A stretch of 64,000 nt of DNA from Chlorops oryzae (Eukaryota; Arthropoda; Insecta; Diptera; Chloropidae), in NCBI GenBank assembly GCA_020466095.1, contig CM035806.1:115362737-115426736 (forward strand), in the 5' to 3' direction. Shown here in pieces: positions 18,802-31,500 of this stretch. Both the position numbers and the translations under genes were made by a program. Each line of letters begins with the position of its first letter. Positions within the stretch are counted from its first letter, which is position 1. The notes under the pieces were generated by a model. That model had not been told where the DNA came from and made no database searches. It was given only the letters and a program-made list of their open reading frames with translations.

Positions 18802-19830
18802 ATGAGTAAACGTCGTGCTTCTACTTCTGATCAGGAGATCGAAAACAAGGAAAACAAAAGAATTAGTTCTTACAAGAAGGAGTTGGGTAAGTAAACATTG
18901 CATAACCAATGCTACAAATAATTAGGGAATTCGAGGTATAGTACCGTTATGTTACAGAAATTTTAGAATTTCACAACGTGGTGCTTACTTTATTGCCTCA
19001 TTATTTCTGGCTAACCAATTCAATAAAGTAATTATCAATTGCATGTCATTTATGTATATATATGATTTTATTTCAGCCTTACTTGATAGCAAGGTTGATT
19101 CCATATTGGAAAACCAGCAACATCTGGAGAAGACTGTGCGTAAGTCTGTTAATGCTATGTGTCGTCTCACAGAGGAATTTGTCAGCTTAAGGAAAGAGCT
19201 GACCAAAAGAAACAGCAATTCAGTTCACACAGAGGAGCAAGTTTTGCCGACCGAACCGTACGATACTGAAGAATCATTTCGTACTTTTGAGGAAAAATTG
19301 CGAGAAAACGATTTTTTCCAAAAAGTGGTGAGGAATTCTTCCACACTATCATTAATTAATGGATAAATCTTTAATTTTACGTAGGTCCGTCAAATGGCAA
19401 GTTATGCAGGCAAGGGACTCCAAGATTTTGTACGAAAATCGTGGCGCAATCTTTTAACTGACAATTTGGCAAAAAATATATGCTGGACTGGAAATACTTT
19501 GAAGGAAACGGAGAAGGTAGCGGCTAAATATCTGGTATCTACTGCAGCTATTCGAGGTAAATTTCATTTACAATTCAATTTCAATTTACTTTCAGCCCCA
19601 CTTAATAGTGGGCCTAATGATGTACTTAAAATAATTTTTTTTTTCTTTGATTTTTCACAGGCGCATTTCAAATCGTATACAAGGACACTTCCCTGAATTT
19701 GGTAGAGGAAATCTCCAAAAAAATTTTTCAATGTCCTGCCTTTATTATTATGAGAATATTGAAGTATTTTTTTAAGCATTATGAGAATATTGAAGTTTTT
19801 TTTTTTTGTATTATGAGAATATTGAAGTAG
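18802..19830 (+). CDS. DUF4806-domain protein, four exons
   Basis: Exons: 18802-18886, 19077-19327, 19385-19556 and 19661-19830, with introns of 190, 57 and 104 nt. All have GT-AG ends (donors GTAAGT, GTGAGG, GTAAAT; acceptors TTTCAG, ACGTAG, CACAG). Splicing gives one 225-residue frame with no stops. The N-terminus is basic (KRRAS), then a helical segment, then about 90 residues resembling DUF4806 (FEEKLRENDFF, GKGLQDFVRKSWRNLL, ICWTGNTLKETEKVAAK). This domain is common in arthropod transposon-linked and domesticated proteins; its function is not known. The last 30 residues come from a T-rich triplicated tract and may not be authentic. Confidence 0.75.
19746..19830 (+). repeat. Three-copy ATTATGAGAATATTGAAG repeat at the end of the DUF4806 gene
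   Basis: ATTATGAGAATATTGAAG recurs three times, separated by T-runs of different length. It may be the 3' end or UTR of the gene, or an older repeat into which the frame runs. Confidence 0.6.
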
Positions 19831-19984
19831 GTTTTTTTTTTTCTTTTGATAACCTATATATATATATATATGAATACGTATGAATGTATGCAAAAGAATA
19901 AAAAGTAAAATTGCATTCTTTTTATATGTATGGCCTTTTCATTATACGAAGAATCTTTGTATAACGACCAAACCAATTCAGAAG

Positions 19985-20195
19985 AGATTCGAAAACGATG
20001 ATTTTTTCGAGTCGTAGGCGAATCAAAAACGAACAAAATATCGAGTAGTAGACGATTCGAAAACGATGAATTTCTCGAATCTTTGGCGAATTTAAAACGA
20101 ACAAAATATCCAGTAGTAGGCGAATTGAAAACGATGAATTTCTCGAATCGTAGGCGATTCGAAAACGAAGAAAATCTCGAACAAAAGGCGATTCG
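19985..20195. repeat. Minisatellite, about 68-bp unit, about three copies
   Basis: The unit has GGCGATTCGAAAACGATGAA, TTTCTCGAATC and AACGAACAAAATATC(G/C)AGTAG. Copies differ by substitutions and the last is partial. It is TTCGAA-rich and non-coding. Confidence 0.7.
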
Positions 20196-20199
20196 AGAA

Positions 20200-21110
20200 A
20201 AAATGTGACTCTCTCACGAAATCGAATTCGCGGCGAGTTCATTTCGAACACTCGTCTCGAAAGGTTTATCAGAGACATATATTACTATATATGTCACTCA
20301 GGATCCGTTTCGGTTTTGGCTCGTTTCACCACGGTCTTGGGTACCCACCACGGTTTTGGGTACCCACCAAAATGAGCATTTTGCACTGAGGTACTCACCA
20401 AAAGTATTTCTCTCTCGCTCTTCTTTTGCCTGTCGAGTAACATCTCTTTCTAACTGGCGCGAAACGTCCCGCGCAATATCTCTGAGAGTGACATATATTG
20501 TTATATATGATCAGAGAAAACGATATCTTCTCGAATTCGAATCGAATTCATTGTGCTTATTGGGTTCTTCTTCCTTATCCCTGAAATGTGTTAGAGCTAC
20601 GCTGCTTCAACATAGGCACATAGCATGAGGAAAAGAGAAGCATGCTATGGCAGCGAAATATTTAGTTCTGCTGTGGTGAAATGCATTGCCACTTTTATTT
20701 TTAATTTTGGGAGATTTTCGAGTACATTACATATAAAATATCTACCAAACTCATAAAATGATATGAAAAGCTTGAGAAACATAAAACTAATCAAAGAATC
20801 TCAATATCAAGGAGAAATAGATATTGTTTTTTTAGGCTTACCCTGTTTACATAACTTTTTGATCACACTGTTTCAGCAAAAACATTAAATTCTATATACA
20901 ATCAAATTCGTAGCCGTAGTCAAAAATGTATGTAAATTTATTACAAAATGAAAGCATTTGTGCACATTAAGCAAAAAAATATCGTTATACATTTATTAAA
21001 GTTTCAATTATGAACTTTTCAAGCTTTATAAAAAAACCGAGCCGACCCCGTGTTTCTCTCATAATTTTCTTGCAAGTGGCATCATAGTACCCCTCTGTGT
21101 CTACCCGTAT
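20200..21110. other. No gene recognised; two short TATATA palindromes
   Basis: There is no credible ORF. Palindromic blocks GACATATATTACTATATATGTC (near 20275) and ACATATATTGTTATATATGA (near 20493) resemble each other in inverted form, and GGGTACCCACCA occurs twice near 20340-20370. Confidence 0.4.
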
Positions 21111-21113
21111 TGT

Positions 21114-21233
21114 TGTTGGTAGCTTTCTGGTGAATTTCTCGAAAGAGTTGAATTTCCTATTCCTGCTTAAGGTTTTTGTTGGTAGCTTTTTGGTGAATTT
21201 CTCGAAAGAGTTGAATTTCCTACACCTGCCTAA
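21114..21233. repeat. 63-bp direct duplication
   Basis: TGTTGGTAGCTTT...GAATTTCCTA is repeated twice in tandem (from 21114 and 21177) with only a few differences in each 57-bp core. Confidence 0.8.
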
Positions 21234-21286
21234 TGGTCAATTTCTTATTAGCTTTTCGACATCGAGAGTCAGACCTACAGTCCTAC

Positions 21287-22029
21287 ATGGCCAGAACTAA
21301 GCTCCGTAGATATAGACGTATACATATATTTATTCTTGATCATGATCAAAAACTCAATCGATTTTGACATTTCTGTCTGTTCGTCCGTCCGTCCGTCTGT
21401 CCGTCTGTCCGTCCGTCTGTGTTTGGACCTCCTCCGAACCAGCTGGACCAACCAAGTCGAAATTTGGCACACAGGTTTATCGGGATTCGAGTATGATCCT
21501 AAGTAAAAATGGAAGACATCCGACCACTGCCACGCCAACAAATGAATTTAATGTGTTTTCAGTAAAATGCTTGTAACTTGCGAAACACTCAACACATTTC
21601 ATTGATATTTGGTGTACTGGTAAACTAAGTAAAGGGACAAATCCTGAAAAAAAATTAGCGCCATCCTCCTCGAGCCACGCCCACAAGTAAGGGTTTATCG
21701 TAGCTTGTGAAGTAAAAGGCGTAGAAACTTCAAATTCACAACATAGGTTGAACAAGGCGACTGAAAGGTGTACGAAAAAAATTTATGTGGCCCGCCCACT
21801 GCCCCGCCCACAAATGGAGATGTTTCGTAACTTCCGAAGTAAAAGGCGTAGAGCTTCAAATTGGCAACATAAGTAGGTTGACCACGGCGAATGAAAGGTG
21901 TAGGAAAAAATTTATGTGGCCCGCCCACTACCACGCCCACAAATGTAGTGGCAAAACATAGTCCGCCAATAATGTCAAGACGCTGGGTATTTCAAAGTCG
22001 GGCTTGACCGACTTTAGCTTTCTTACTTG
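21287..22029 (-). mobile_element. DINE-A copy 2
   Basis: It ends at the right with GACTTTAGCTTTCTTACTTG, the complement of the family start, and holds the GTCY microsatellite near 21370-21420. The 3' terminal hairpin is missing at the left end. Confidence 0.85.
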
Positions 22030-22550
22030 CTAGCACTTTTCTTTTTTCGTAGCAATGTTAAATGCAATTTAATTTAACGGCGAGAGTCAAATCAACACAT
22101 GGATGTATTAATCATTATTGCGTACCCAGCAGGAAAATATGTCCTGCATGACGACGTCATCAGTCATGTTCTGTTCTGCATGACTGTTCCGGTGACATGT
22201 CACCCTGAAAGGCGCTCTTTGTTTTCCTTATTCGTAGCTCAGACAATAACGTGCAAGCTAGGAATCGTTTCTGTTTGTAAAATTCTAAATGCCACTGTCA
22301 CCCACTTATCATCGATGGCATCATTTGTGATGCGTCACGCATTAGTATGAGCTGTTATAAATGAGCATGCTCGTGTGTAACAGCTTTAAGTTATTGACTA
22401 AACTACCCTGCAGTAAAATGGACTGACTCAAGTGTAGCCAGTACTAGTCCGCTCATAACTCTACTTCTAATGTATTCAACTAACCTTTTTAACCTGTTTA
22501 CTCACCATTAAAAAGGCCAATGAAAAAATTAATTACAATTTGTTTTTCTT
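22030..22550. other. No gene recognised
   Basis: Mixed sequence with GACGACGTCATC near 22150, but no supported ORF, RNA gene or repeat. Confidence 0.4.
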
Positions 22551-22554
22551 AAAT

Positions 22555-22835
22555 CTTCAATGAATGCATTCAGATTTTAATTTAATTCACATTTTTGGGG
22601 AAATGAATGCATTTGAATTTTTAAATTCATTTCGAATGTATTTAGATTTTCATTCAATTCACATTTTGGGGGAAAATGAATGCATTCGAATTTTTAAATT
22701 CATTTCGAATGCATTCAAATATTAATTCAATTCATATTTTTGGGGAAATGAATGCATTTGAATTTTTAAATTCATTTCGAATGCATTTGAATTTTAATTC
22801 AATTCATATTTTTGGTGAATCGCATGCATTCTAAT
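22555..22835. repeat. Minisatellite, about 73-bp unit, four copies
   Basis: The unit is TTTTGGGGAAATGAATGCAT followed by TTGAATTTTTAAATTCATTTCGAATG-type sequence. Copies start near 22597, 22668, 22742 and 22815. Each unit contains the palindromic words AAATTCATTT and GAATGCATTC. Confidence 0.8.
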
Positions 22836-22888
22836 CTTTTTAATTCATTGTGAGTTAAAAGACAAAATTGAATCATTCGTTTACAGCT

Positions 22889-22944
22889 CTGGTGTTACAC
22901 ACAAATGCAATATACCCTCGACACGGAGTGTGACGGGTATAACG
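22889..22944 (+). mobile_element. DINE-B 3' end fragment
   Basis: GTGTTACACACAAATGCAATATACCC...GGGTATA matches the last 55 bp of DINE-B copies, including the terminal hairpin (CGACAC/GTGTGACG with one change). Confidence 0.75.
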
Positions 22945-23285
22945 AGACTTGAACCAAAGCTGGCACGTTTGCTTCCTTTGTAGCGACAAACAAAATCTGT
23001 CACAAAAATCCCAAAACTGCCCCAAAATCAGACTTTTACGAAATAATTTAATGTTATTTAGAATTTGAGCGTATATTTAAGCCTCCGATTAGAATTCCAA
23101 AAATTCCAAACAAAAAGTCGGTATAACGGGCCCCTTATTGCCTAAGAAATATCTTGAATATTCTCTATTATAAGTAGGTCCTACGTTGTGGGCGTGTTTT
23201 AAAATTATTTTCACATGTGTGCCTTTGTCGGGTATTTAATTGTCAGGCTCACCTGACTTAACCAGCCTTCGTTGTTTTAAATACA
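22945..23285 (-). mobile_element. DINE-B 5' fragment, reversed
   Basis: This is the complement of the DINE-B start. CGGGTATTTAATTGTCAGGC near 23230 corresponds to the family's GCCTGACAATAGAATACCCG, and GTCACAAAAATCCCAAAAC near 22998 to the interior. It is diverged. Confidence 0.6.
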
Positions 23286-24087
23286 CAGGTCTACAAACAC
23301 AAAACAAGTTCTAATTTCGGCAAGAGAATTATCTCTCGGTAAGGGGTGCTAAAACCGCATCTGGGATCAGAATTTTTCCATCATCTCAGATTTCGCAAGA
23401 GCAACAGCCGCAAGCCCGCAAAAGGTGAATTTTAAAGGTTCAAAGGAGATTTACCTACGTTTATGGGATGATTAACACGAATCTGAGGTCGAAGTTTACC
23501 CAAAACACTTTATTTTAACAAAAAGCTCCTCATCACCCACCCCAACGGTTGAAATTTCTATGATACATTAAAAATCGATATTGGGCGCGTTCTGACGGGT
23601 GTTGAGGCAAAATTAAGGGTTCTGTGTGCATGTCTCCATCGCAATGACCTTACTTTTACCGTTCAGCTTTAAAGCAATGAATAAAAAAAATCGATATTTT
23701 GCGTTCACAAAAGAGGTGAAAGTGGGAGTGGGTGGTAAAAACTGACGTGGTACTGCAAATGGGCGTGGAAGCCTAGTTTTACATATTGTTTGTGTTTTTT
23801 TTTTTTTTTTTTGGAGGATAGCAGTTGTGTATGCGTCCAATTTGAAGTAAGTCGATTCAAAAATGCAAAATTTAAGGCCCCACTTAATCTTGCGATTGGG
23901 TGGTAGGTGTGTCCAATTTCTATGAAAATTGAAATTTTTCATTGTTTGTTCAAAAAAACCGAAGATGCCAAAGTAAAGTTAAGTAAGGGAAGTAAAAACA
24001 TCAGCTCAAGAGATGTGTCATTAAGAGTGAAACGAAAACTATTTTCCGCCGGTAACGAATCCACATTTGGTAATGTCACAAAGACCC
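23286..24087. other. No gene recognised
   Basis: It includes a T-run at 23795-23812 and short ORFs that match nothing I know. No RNA gene or repeat structure was found. Confidence 0.4.
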
Positions 24088-24089
24088 TA

Positions 24090-25199
24090 CCCAAGTAGCA
24101 AAATAGGTCGAAAATTGGTAAATTCTTACCTATATTAGGTCAGAATATTTACTTGACCTAACCTAAATAGGTCGAAATTACGTCGATTCGACGTCGAGTC
24201 AACGTAAGTGGGGAATAGATTGGAAGTCGATTGGCGGTAATAATAGGTCATAATAGGGCATTTCGACTTCAAAGTCAGGGCGAAAAGAAGTCCGTTTACC
24301 TAATATTAGTCGAAAAGAAGTCGCAATGACCAATTTTCGACCTAATTGGACTTATGAGTAAAACGAAAGAGAACGTAAAAGGAAACGAAAAAAGTGAGAG
24401 AGAGAGTAACAGAGAAAGATATAAATACATAATATCTTACTCAGTCATTCGTATTACTCGAAAGCAGAAATGAACGAGAGATTTTCTTCTTCGTGTGTCT
24501 TAAGAAATAAATAATAAATAAAATATGGACTTCATTTAAAATTATTTTGCGCTTAATAAGTCCCAAAAACATATGCCCGCTGATATTTTTCGTGAAAGTG
24601 TTCCTTCTACTTCTTAATTTTTAAGGGGCTTTCTCATTGATGGAAATTAAATAAATATTGCTTGAAAAAAATTGTTTTTCTTAAAGAAAAAACATATGCA
24701 GAAGAATAATTCTCAATTTGCCATTCGAAAAACATGGCGGAGCTCGACCTATTTTGACCTATTTCGACTTTAAAGTCAAACCGACTATGAAGTCCAAAAA
24801 TCAAGTCCGCTCGACTTTGAAGTCGAAGCATGCAACAAAATAAGTCAACTTTTGACCCTATTTCGCCCTATAAGTCAAACGGACTTTAAAGTCGAATTTT
24901 AGTCAAAAAATTGGTCTGTTTGCCTTGAAAAATTACCTAATTTGGAATTCAAAGTTAAGTCAATTTTAAGTCACTCAATAGGGAATTTTTTACCTATTTT
25001 CGACCAAAAATCGACTTGGAAGTCGAAGCGACTTTGAAGTCATGAAATAGGTAGAATAGAGGTAATTTGGACCTTCGAAACGGACTTTTAAGTTAGGTCA
25101 TATTTAAGGCCGGAAAATAGGTCAGAAATAGGGTATTTTCAACCAAAATAGGTCGATTCGACTTGCTGCTGGGCGAATCGCTCTATTTTGCTGCTTGGG
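24090..25199. mobile_element. MITE-G copy 1: 1.1-kb element with TIRs and TA duplication
   Basis: The inverted ends are CCCAAGTAGCAAAATAGG at the left and, in complement, CCCAAGCAGCAAAATAGA at the right. TA flanks both sides (24088-24089, 25200-25201). Both arms are saturated with variants of AGGTCGAAAT, GACCTA and AAGTCGACTT in both orientations. No transposase ORF is present. Confidence 0.8.
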
Positions 25200-25375
25200 T
25201 AATTTAAGTCAATTTAACTAATTCAACTAAAAGTCTTTACTTGTTGCCCGTTATCTCAAATTGGTCCGTTTCAAAAAAGGTCTCCATGTCCACTTGTAGA
25301 GAAGTCGTTGGTTAACCACAATTAAAAGAAAACCATTTGGGACAACCATTCTCATACCAGAATTAGAAAAGAGCT

Positions 25376-27480
25376 GCCCGCTCAAGACCAAGAAAGCGCA
25401 AAGGTATATCCCCTGGTGGAACAAATCCCTTGCGAAGCTCCAGCGTAGCAACAGGAAGCTCTTTACCAAAGCAAAGGGTACCGACGACTCGACAGCCTAC
25501 AAAACAGCCCTTACAAAAGCCAATATAATTGAGTCAATCCAAAAGAGCCACAAGGGGTGCACATTGTAGCAGTGTGTTGAACCTTCCTGACATGTATCGT
25601 CTTTAAATGGCTCCCTACATGGATAACTCAAACGGCCAAAGTATGCTCAGGAGGCGAGATGGTAGTTGTATTTCGTGATACGGGATGCCTTTAACTTGAA
25701 AAACAATTTCCTGGCTGCGCTCTTTCGGTTAAACATCTTTCCCAAACGACCTCCGAATAAAATTTAGCAAATAGTCGAGCCAGAAATCTCACAGAAAAGT
25801 AATTTAGTCTCATACGGTACAGTGGGGTATATCCACCGTTTGCCCATACAAATCTCCAGGGCCAGGTGGCATCCGCTTGCTTCAGCAGGGATCTGGGACT
25901 ATCATGACATCATTGGTGAAAGAATTTAAGGTCAGCTTACTACCTGTCAAAACTCTATTAAACTAGAATGCACCAAATGCAGTGTTCATTCCCAAACCAG
26001 GGAAACCGGATCAAAATACTCCCAAGAGTATCAGTCCTATAAGACACAGACTCTTTCTCATTAAAACAATAGAAAAGTATATTTTTCAATACATAATTGT
26101 CTAAAACGTCAACCACTGAAAAAAAAAAATAATTTACTTGCCAACCTGATAAGTCGACTGTGACTGCCCTACATTGCTTCACTACTTTTCAATCAAAACG
26201 GCTATGAAGGCAAAACGAATAGCCCTATGTGCCATTACATACATTAAAAGGGCTTTCGCTAACAACTCTTTCAAAGTTTTCGAAACTTCTATACACCAAA
26301 CATTAATTCCAGTCCTAATATCTGGGTGGGTATTCAACATGTTGCAAAACAGGAAAAAATCCAATAGGAGGAGAAAAACAGTCGATCAATTCCTTTAAGG
26401 GTCGTCCTCAAGGTGGAGTGTTATTTCTCCTGTAATGGGCACTAGTCATTGACGATCTCCTAAAGCATCTTCAATAGCACGGATTTAATGCGAAGGGTTA
26501 CGAGGAATTGGCTGGACAACAAACTGGTGCGATTAAAAGGGTCTCACTGTTCATCCGAGCAAAACAAAGCTGGGGCCCCTTACGAAAATGACAGACTTAT
26601 CTCATCAGTCCCGCCATTCGGGCAACACCAATTCAGCAGGGAAGCCTCATACCTGGGCAGGATCCTGCATAACAGGCTGAGATGGAACTTCGACATTAAC
26701 CATTTTGTCAAGAAAGCCTCAAAAGTGCCTTATGTGTGAAAAATGCTTCATGGAGAAACATAGGGGGTCTCCCCACGAATGACATATTGGTTCTACACTA
26801 CCAAAGTAAGACCAATACTAAAGTATGCTACTCTTACTTGGTGGCCAAAGGTCAGAAAAGGGACCGCAGAACACTAACCAGGCAGCCCTAACAGACTATT
26901 GTGTGGGAGTAACACAGGGGCAATGAAAACTTTTCGACAGATGAGCTGGGATTTAGAACTGGAATCCTTCCTATCACCATCTTAATCCAAAGGTATATGC
27001 ACTTGCTCTTTGGTTATGAAATCTCGCAATCCTCCAAAGGGGTATCTTCAAGGGCACCACTTGATTCTGTTGAGCTTATCTGAAGACCCCATAATAAAGA
27101 TAGCAAACCAAATGCAAGGCAAATTGTATTTGACTCGTAAGCTTAGGGTCGCAATCCCTGAACTATGCACATTCAACGACATCTAACTCTACATAGAGGA
27201 AGAATTACAAATCTGGTACACGGATGGTCGTTTTACCAACCGTAATTCAGGAAGAACTATATGCGATTGAATTTCGCACCCGAAAATGTCTGAAGAGCGG
27301 AGCAAAGCGGAGCAGTATCTTTATCTTGTCTGAGAGCCAAGCTACATTAATAGTCCTTCGAGCAGTGAATATCACATCTGGACTACAAGAGAATTTCCTC
27401 ATTCTCCTAAGTGAACTCGGAAACCACAACGGGTGAATACGGGGGCACGAAGGAATCGAATGGGCTTGTTGTCCCACCGA
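25376..27480 (+). pseudogene. Decayed non-LTR retrotransposon (RT and RNase H)
   Basis: The frame is broken many times but ordered pieces of a LINE ORF2 are visible. They are IPWWNKSLAKLQRSNRKLF near 25410 (the linker before RT), FIPKPGKP near 25985 (RT), a LKTIEKYI piece near 26060, SPVMGTSH and a ...LGRILHNRLRWN segment near 26660, and a C-terminal RNase H with YTDG near 27218 and SESQATLIVLRAV near 27330. An RT plus RNase H order points to an I, R1 or Loa-type clade. The endonuclease domain is missing. Confidence 0.7.
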
Positions 27481-27539
27481 ATGAGGAACTCAAAGACACC
27501 GAATCGGCCCTTAGTTTTTCTGTACACTTCAAAAGAATA

Positions 27540-28010
27540 TTAATGCCATGATGGGCTCCCCTTTTCGATCGTTCCAATTTTATATGAAAATCGCCCTTTT
27601 TGCACGCCTAAATTTCCAAATTAATGAAATTCAATCGGAGGCTTAGATATAAAAAAATTCTAAATTTCATTTAAATATTTCGAGAAACTTGGATTTATCG
27701 AGAGCTTTGGGAAAGGCCCTAGTACTGGAATTACCCTTATTTAGGGAGAGGGTGTTTGTGACAAAAGAGGAAGCATACTTGGCAACTTCCGTTCAAGTCC
27801 CATTTGAATTTCGGATGCAAGACACATATGTCAAAACCGCCTTTCTGCCACGCCCACATTTTCAATTTTTTGATAGTTCATTAAGTCCCCTTAAATATGT
27901 TCACATATCACATTTAATCAAAAAATCTTGAAAAATGTTGGTTCTAGAGTAGATTTTGTGCTTATCATGACATACCTTGTTCTTACTTAAGTTCCCGCTT
28001 ATTACACTGG
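27540..28010 (+). mobile_element. Diverged DINE-B-like fragment
   Basis: It shares with DINE-B the words AATCGGAGGCTTA, GGCCCTAGTACTGGAATTACCC, TTCCGTTCAAGTCCCAT and CTGCCACGCCCAC in the same order, but the ends are gone. Confidence 0.55.
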
Positions 28011-28020
28011 CCGAGCAAAA

Positions 28021-28571
28021 ACAAGTAAGAAAGCTAAAGTCGGTCAAGCCCGATTTTGAAATACCCAGCGTCCCGACATTATTGGCACATTATGTTTTGC
28101 CTCTCCATTTGTGGGCGTGGCAGTGGGCGGGAAACATTAATTTTTTTCCTACACCTTTCGTTCGCCTTGGTCAACCTATGTTGCGAATTTGAAGCTTCTA
28201 CGCCTTTTACTTCACAAATTACGATAAACCCTTACTTGTGGGCGTGGCTCGAGGAGGACGGTGTCCAGTTTTTTCGAGGATATGTCCCTCTTCGTAGTTT
28301 ACCAGTAAACCAAATACCAATGAAATGTGTTGAGTGGTTTGAAAGTTACAAGCATTTTACTGAAAACACATTAAATTCAATTTTGCGCGTGGCAGTGGGC
28401 GGATGTCTCGCATTTTTACTAAGGATCATACTCAGATCCCGATATACCTGTGCGCTAAATCTCGACTTGGTTGGTCCAGCCGTTTCGGAGGAGATCTGAA
28501 CACAGACGGACGGACAGACGGAAATGTCTAAATCGATTCAGTTTTTGATCCTGATCAAGAATATATATATA
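28021..28571 (+). mobile_element. DINE-A copy 3, 5' part
   Basis: It starts ACAAGTAAGAAAGCTAAAG and runs to the ATATATATA tract just after GATCCTGATC. It is cut there by FB copy 1; the rest resumes at 31588. Confidence 0.9.
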
Positions 28572-31500
28572 AGGGTGATGACTTTTTTTGAAACGCTTTT
28601 CCTGTATCATAGTACGATAAACTTTTATTAAAGACTTCATAAAATACTAATTTTAAGGTTATTTGGTAAAAAAAATGTCACGCACCAAGTCATTTGAAAA
28701 ATTTAATTTTTGATTTTTTTCCAAATTTTTTAAGTTACTGTAAGCAGAGTCGCTCCTAGAGGCGTAAAATGTAAGACCAACTACCATTATTTATTAATTT
28801 TCAACAATTTATCCAAACAAACCTTTCCCCTATCTCCACTCCTTAAGGGGGCTCCAATACAAAAGTAATTTTTTTTATGAATTTTCCCCCCACTGTCCTA
28901 ACTAGCACCAGAATGCCCCTAGAGGAGTCAAATGTACCCCATTAACTTTGTCTCATTAACATTTTTACACAACATACTGACCCCCTATCTCCCCTCCTTA
29001 GGGGGTCTCCCATACAAAATAACCTTAATTTTATCACAATTTCATACAAAATGGCTGTCACTACAGTCAAACCCCTCCTAGGGGGAAAATATGTAGGACC
29101 GACCCCCATTATTTTTTTACCCCAAATATTTTCTTCAAACATACCCACCCTCTATCTCCTTTCCTTAGGGGGGTCCTCATACAAAAATAGTCTTAAATTA
29201 AATAAAAATGCCTCACGAACTTCAATCTATAATATAGACAGTGCCGTAGCAACCATAGGGGCAAGAGAGGGCTTTGCCCCCCACGCATTTTTGTTTTTGC
29301 CCATGAAAAAAATTAAAAAAGGAGCAAAAATAAATGACAATCGAAAAAACATGCATTGAAAGCGTGCATGTAATGTGGTTTTAATTTAAATAGGCGTTAA
29401 AATTGAAAAAATAATTTATTTCCCCCCCACTCAAATTGAAAAAATAATTTTTTTCCCCCCACGCAAAACAGAATTGCTACCGCAATGAATATAGATGCCG
29501 TAAAAACAAGAGCGATCATGTTCAGTATGCATATTCGAAAAATTTACAAAATTACCTTTTAAACGAGCCTAATATGAAGAATATTGGATTCGTTTTTGGT
29601 ATGTTTTAATAATATGTTATAATTATTACCTTTTTTTAAAACTGAATTTTGGGTTCCATCCCCTAACTTGCCAAATAATGACCCTAGTAGAAAAAAATAA
29701 ATTTTCTAGTCAAATGCCGCAAACCTCAATCTATGACGAGTTTCTTGAGACTATAACCATTAAAATCGGTTAGTGGTTTCTATTCATAAAATTAATTGAA
29801 AACAAATATTTTTTGAAACGCATTATTCAAAGTTTTCACGTTACTTTCTTAAGTCTTTGCATGTCTCTCCCGGTCTGTATGCATGCAAGGACTCAAGACA
29901 TGAACGTGAAAACAGTGAATAATGTGTTTCAAAAAATATTTGTTTTGAATTAATTTTATGAATTAAAACCACTAACCGATTTTAATAGTAATAGTCTCAA
30001 AAAACTCGTCATAGATTGAGGTTTGCGGCATTTGACTAGAAAATTTATTTTTTTCTACTAGGGTCATTATTTGGCAAGTTAGGGGATGGAACCCAAAATT
30101 CAGTTTTAAAACAAGTAAGAAAGCTAAAGTTGGTCAAGCCCGACTTTAAAATACCCAGCGTCCCGACGTTATCAGCGCACTATGTTTTGCTTCTCTATTT
30201 ATGAGCGTGGCAGTGGTTGGGCCACATAAATTATTTCCCTACACCTTTCATTCGCCTTGGTGAACCTATGTTGCGAATTTGAAGCTTCTACGCCTTTGAC
30301 TTCACAAGTTACGATAAGACCTTATTTGTGGGCGTGGCTCACGGAGGGCGGCGTCCATTTTTTTCCACGATATGTCCCTTTTCGTAGTTTACCAGTACAA
30401 TAAATATCTATGGAATGTGTTGATTGGTTCGCAATTTACAAGCATTTTACTGAAAACACATTATATTCATTTGTGGGCGTGGCAGTGGGCGGATGTTTCC
30501 CATTTTTACTTAGGATCCCGATATTCCTGTGTGCCAAATTTCGACTTGATTGGTCCAGCCGTTTCGGAGGAGATCCGACCACGGACGGACGGACAGACGG
30601 ACAGACGGACGGACGGACAGACGGACATGTCTAAATCGATTCAGTTTTTGATCCTGATCATTTCTATATATATATGTCTATATCTCCGGAGCTTAGTTCT
30701 CCCTGTTACAAGATTCGCACAAAACTAATATACCCCGCTTACGCTGGGTATAAAAAGGTAATAATTATAACATATTATTAAAACATACCAAAAACGAAAA
30801 CAATATTCTTCATATTAGGCTCGTTTGAAAAGTAATTTTGTAAATTTTTCGAATATGCATACTGAACATGCTCGTTCTTGTTCCTACGGCATCTATATTA
30901 TTATATATGTTAGATTGAAGTTCGTGAGGCATTTTTCTTCAATTTAAGACTATTTTTGTATTGGGACCCCCCTAAGGAGAGGAGATAGAGGGTGGGTATG
31001 TTTCAAGAAAATATTTGGGGCAAAAAAATAATGGGGGTCGGTCATATATATTATCCCCCTAGGAGGGGTTTGACTGTAGTGACAGCCATTTTGTATGAAA
31101 TTGTGATAAAATTAAGGTAATTTTGTATGGGTGACCCCCTAAGGAGGGGAGATAGGGGGTCAGTATGTTGGGAAAAAATGTTAATGAGACAAAGTTAATG
31201 GGGGTCGGTCAAACATTTGACTCCTCTAGGGGCACTCTGGGGCTAGTTAGGACAGTGGGGGCAAATTCATAAAAAAATTAGTTTTGTATCGGAGCCCCCT
31301 TAAGGAGTGGTGATAAGGGGAAAGTTTGTTTGGAGAAATTATTGGGAATAAAAAAATAATGGGAGTTGATCTTAGATTTGACCCCTTTAGGAGCGACTCT
31401 GCTTACAGTAACTTCAAAAAATTTGAAAAAAATCAAAAATTAAATTTTTCAAATGACTTGGTGCGTGACATTTTTTTTTACCAAATAACCTTAAAATTAG

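Noticed and set aside
25251..25469. Minus-strand ORF near the LINE relic
   Set aside because: The opposite strand carries the recognisable LINE linker motif (IPWWNKSLAKL), so this is a shadow.
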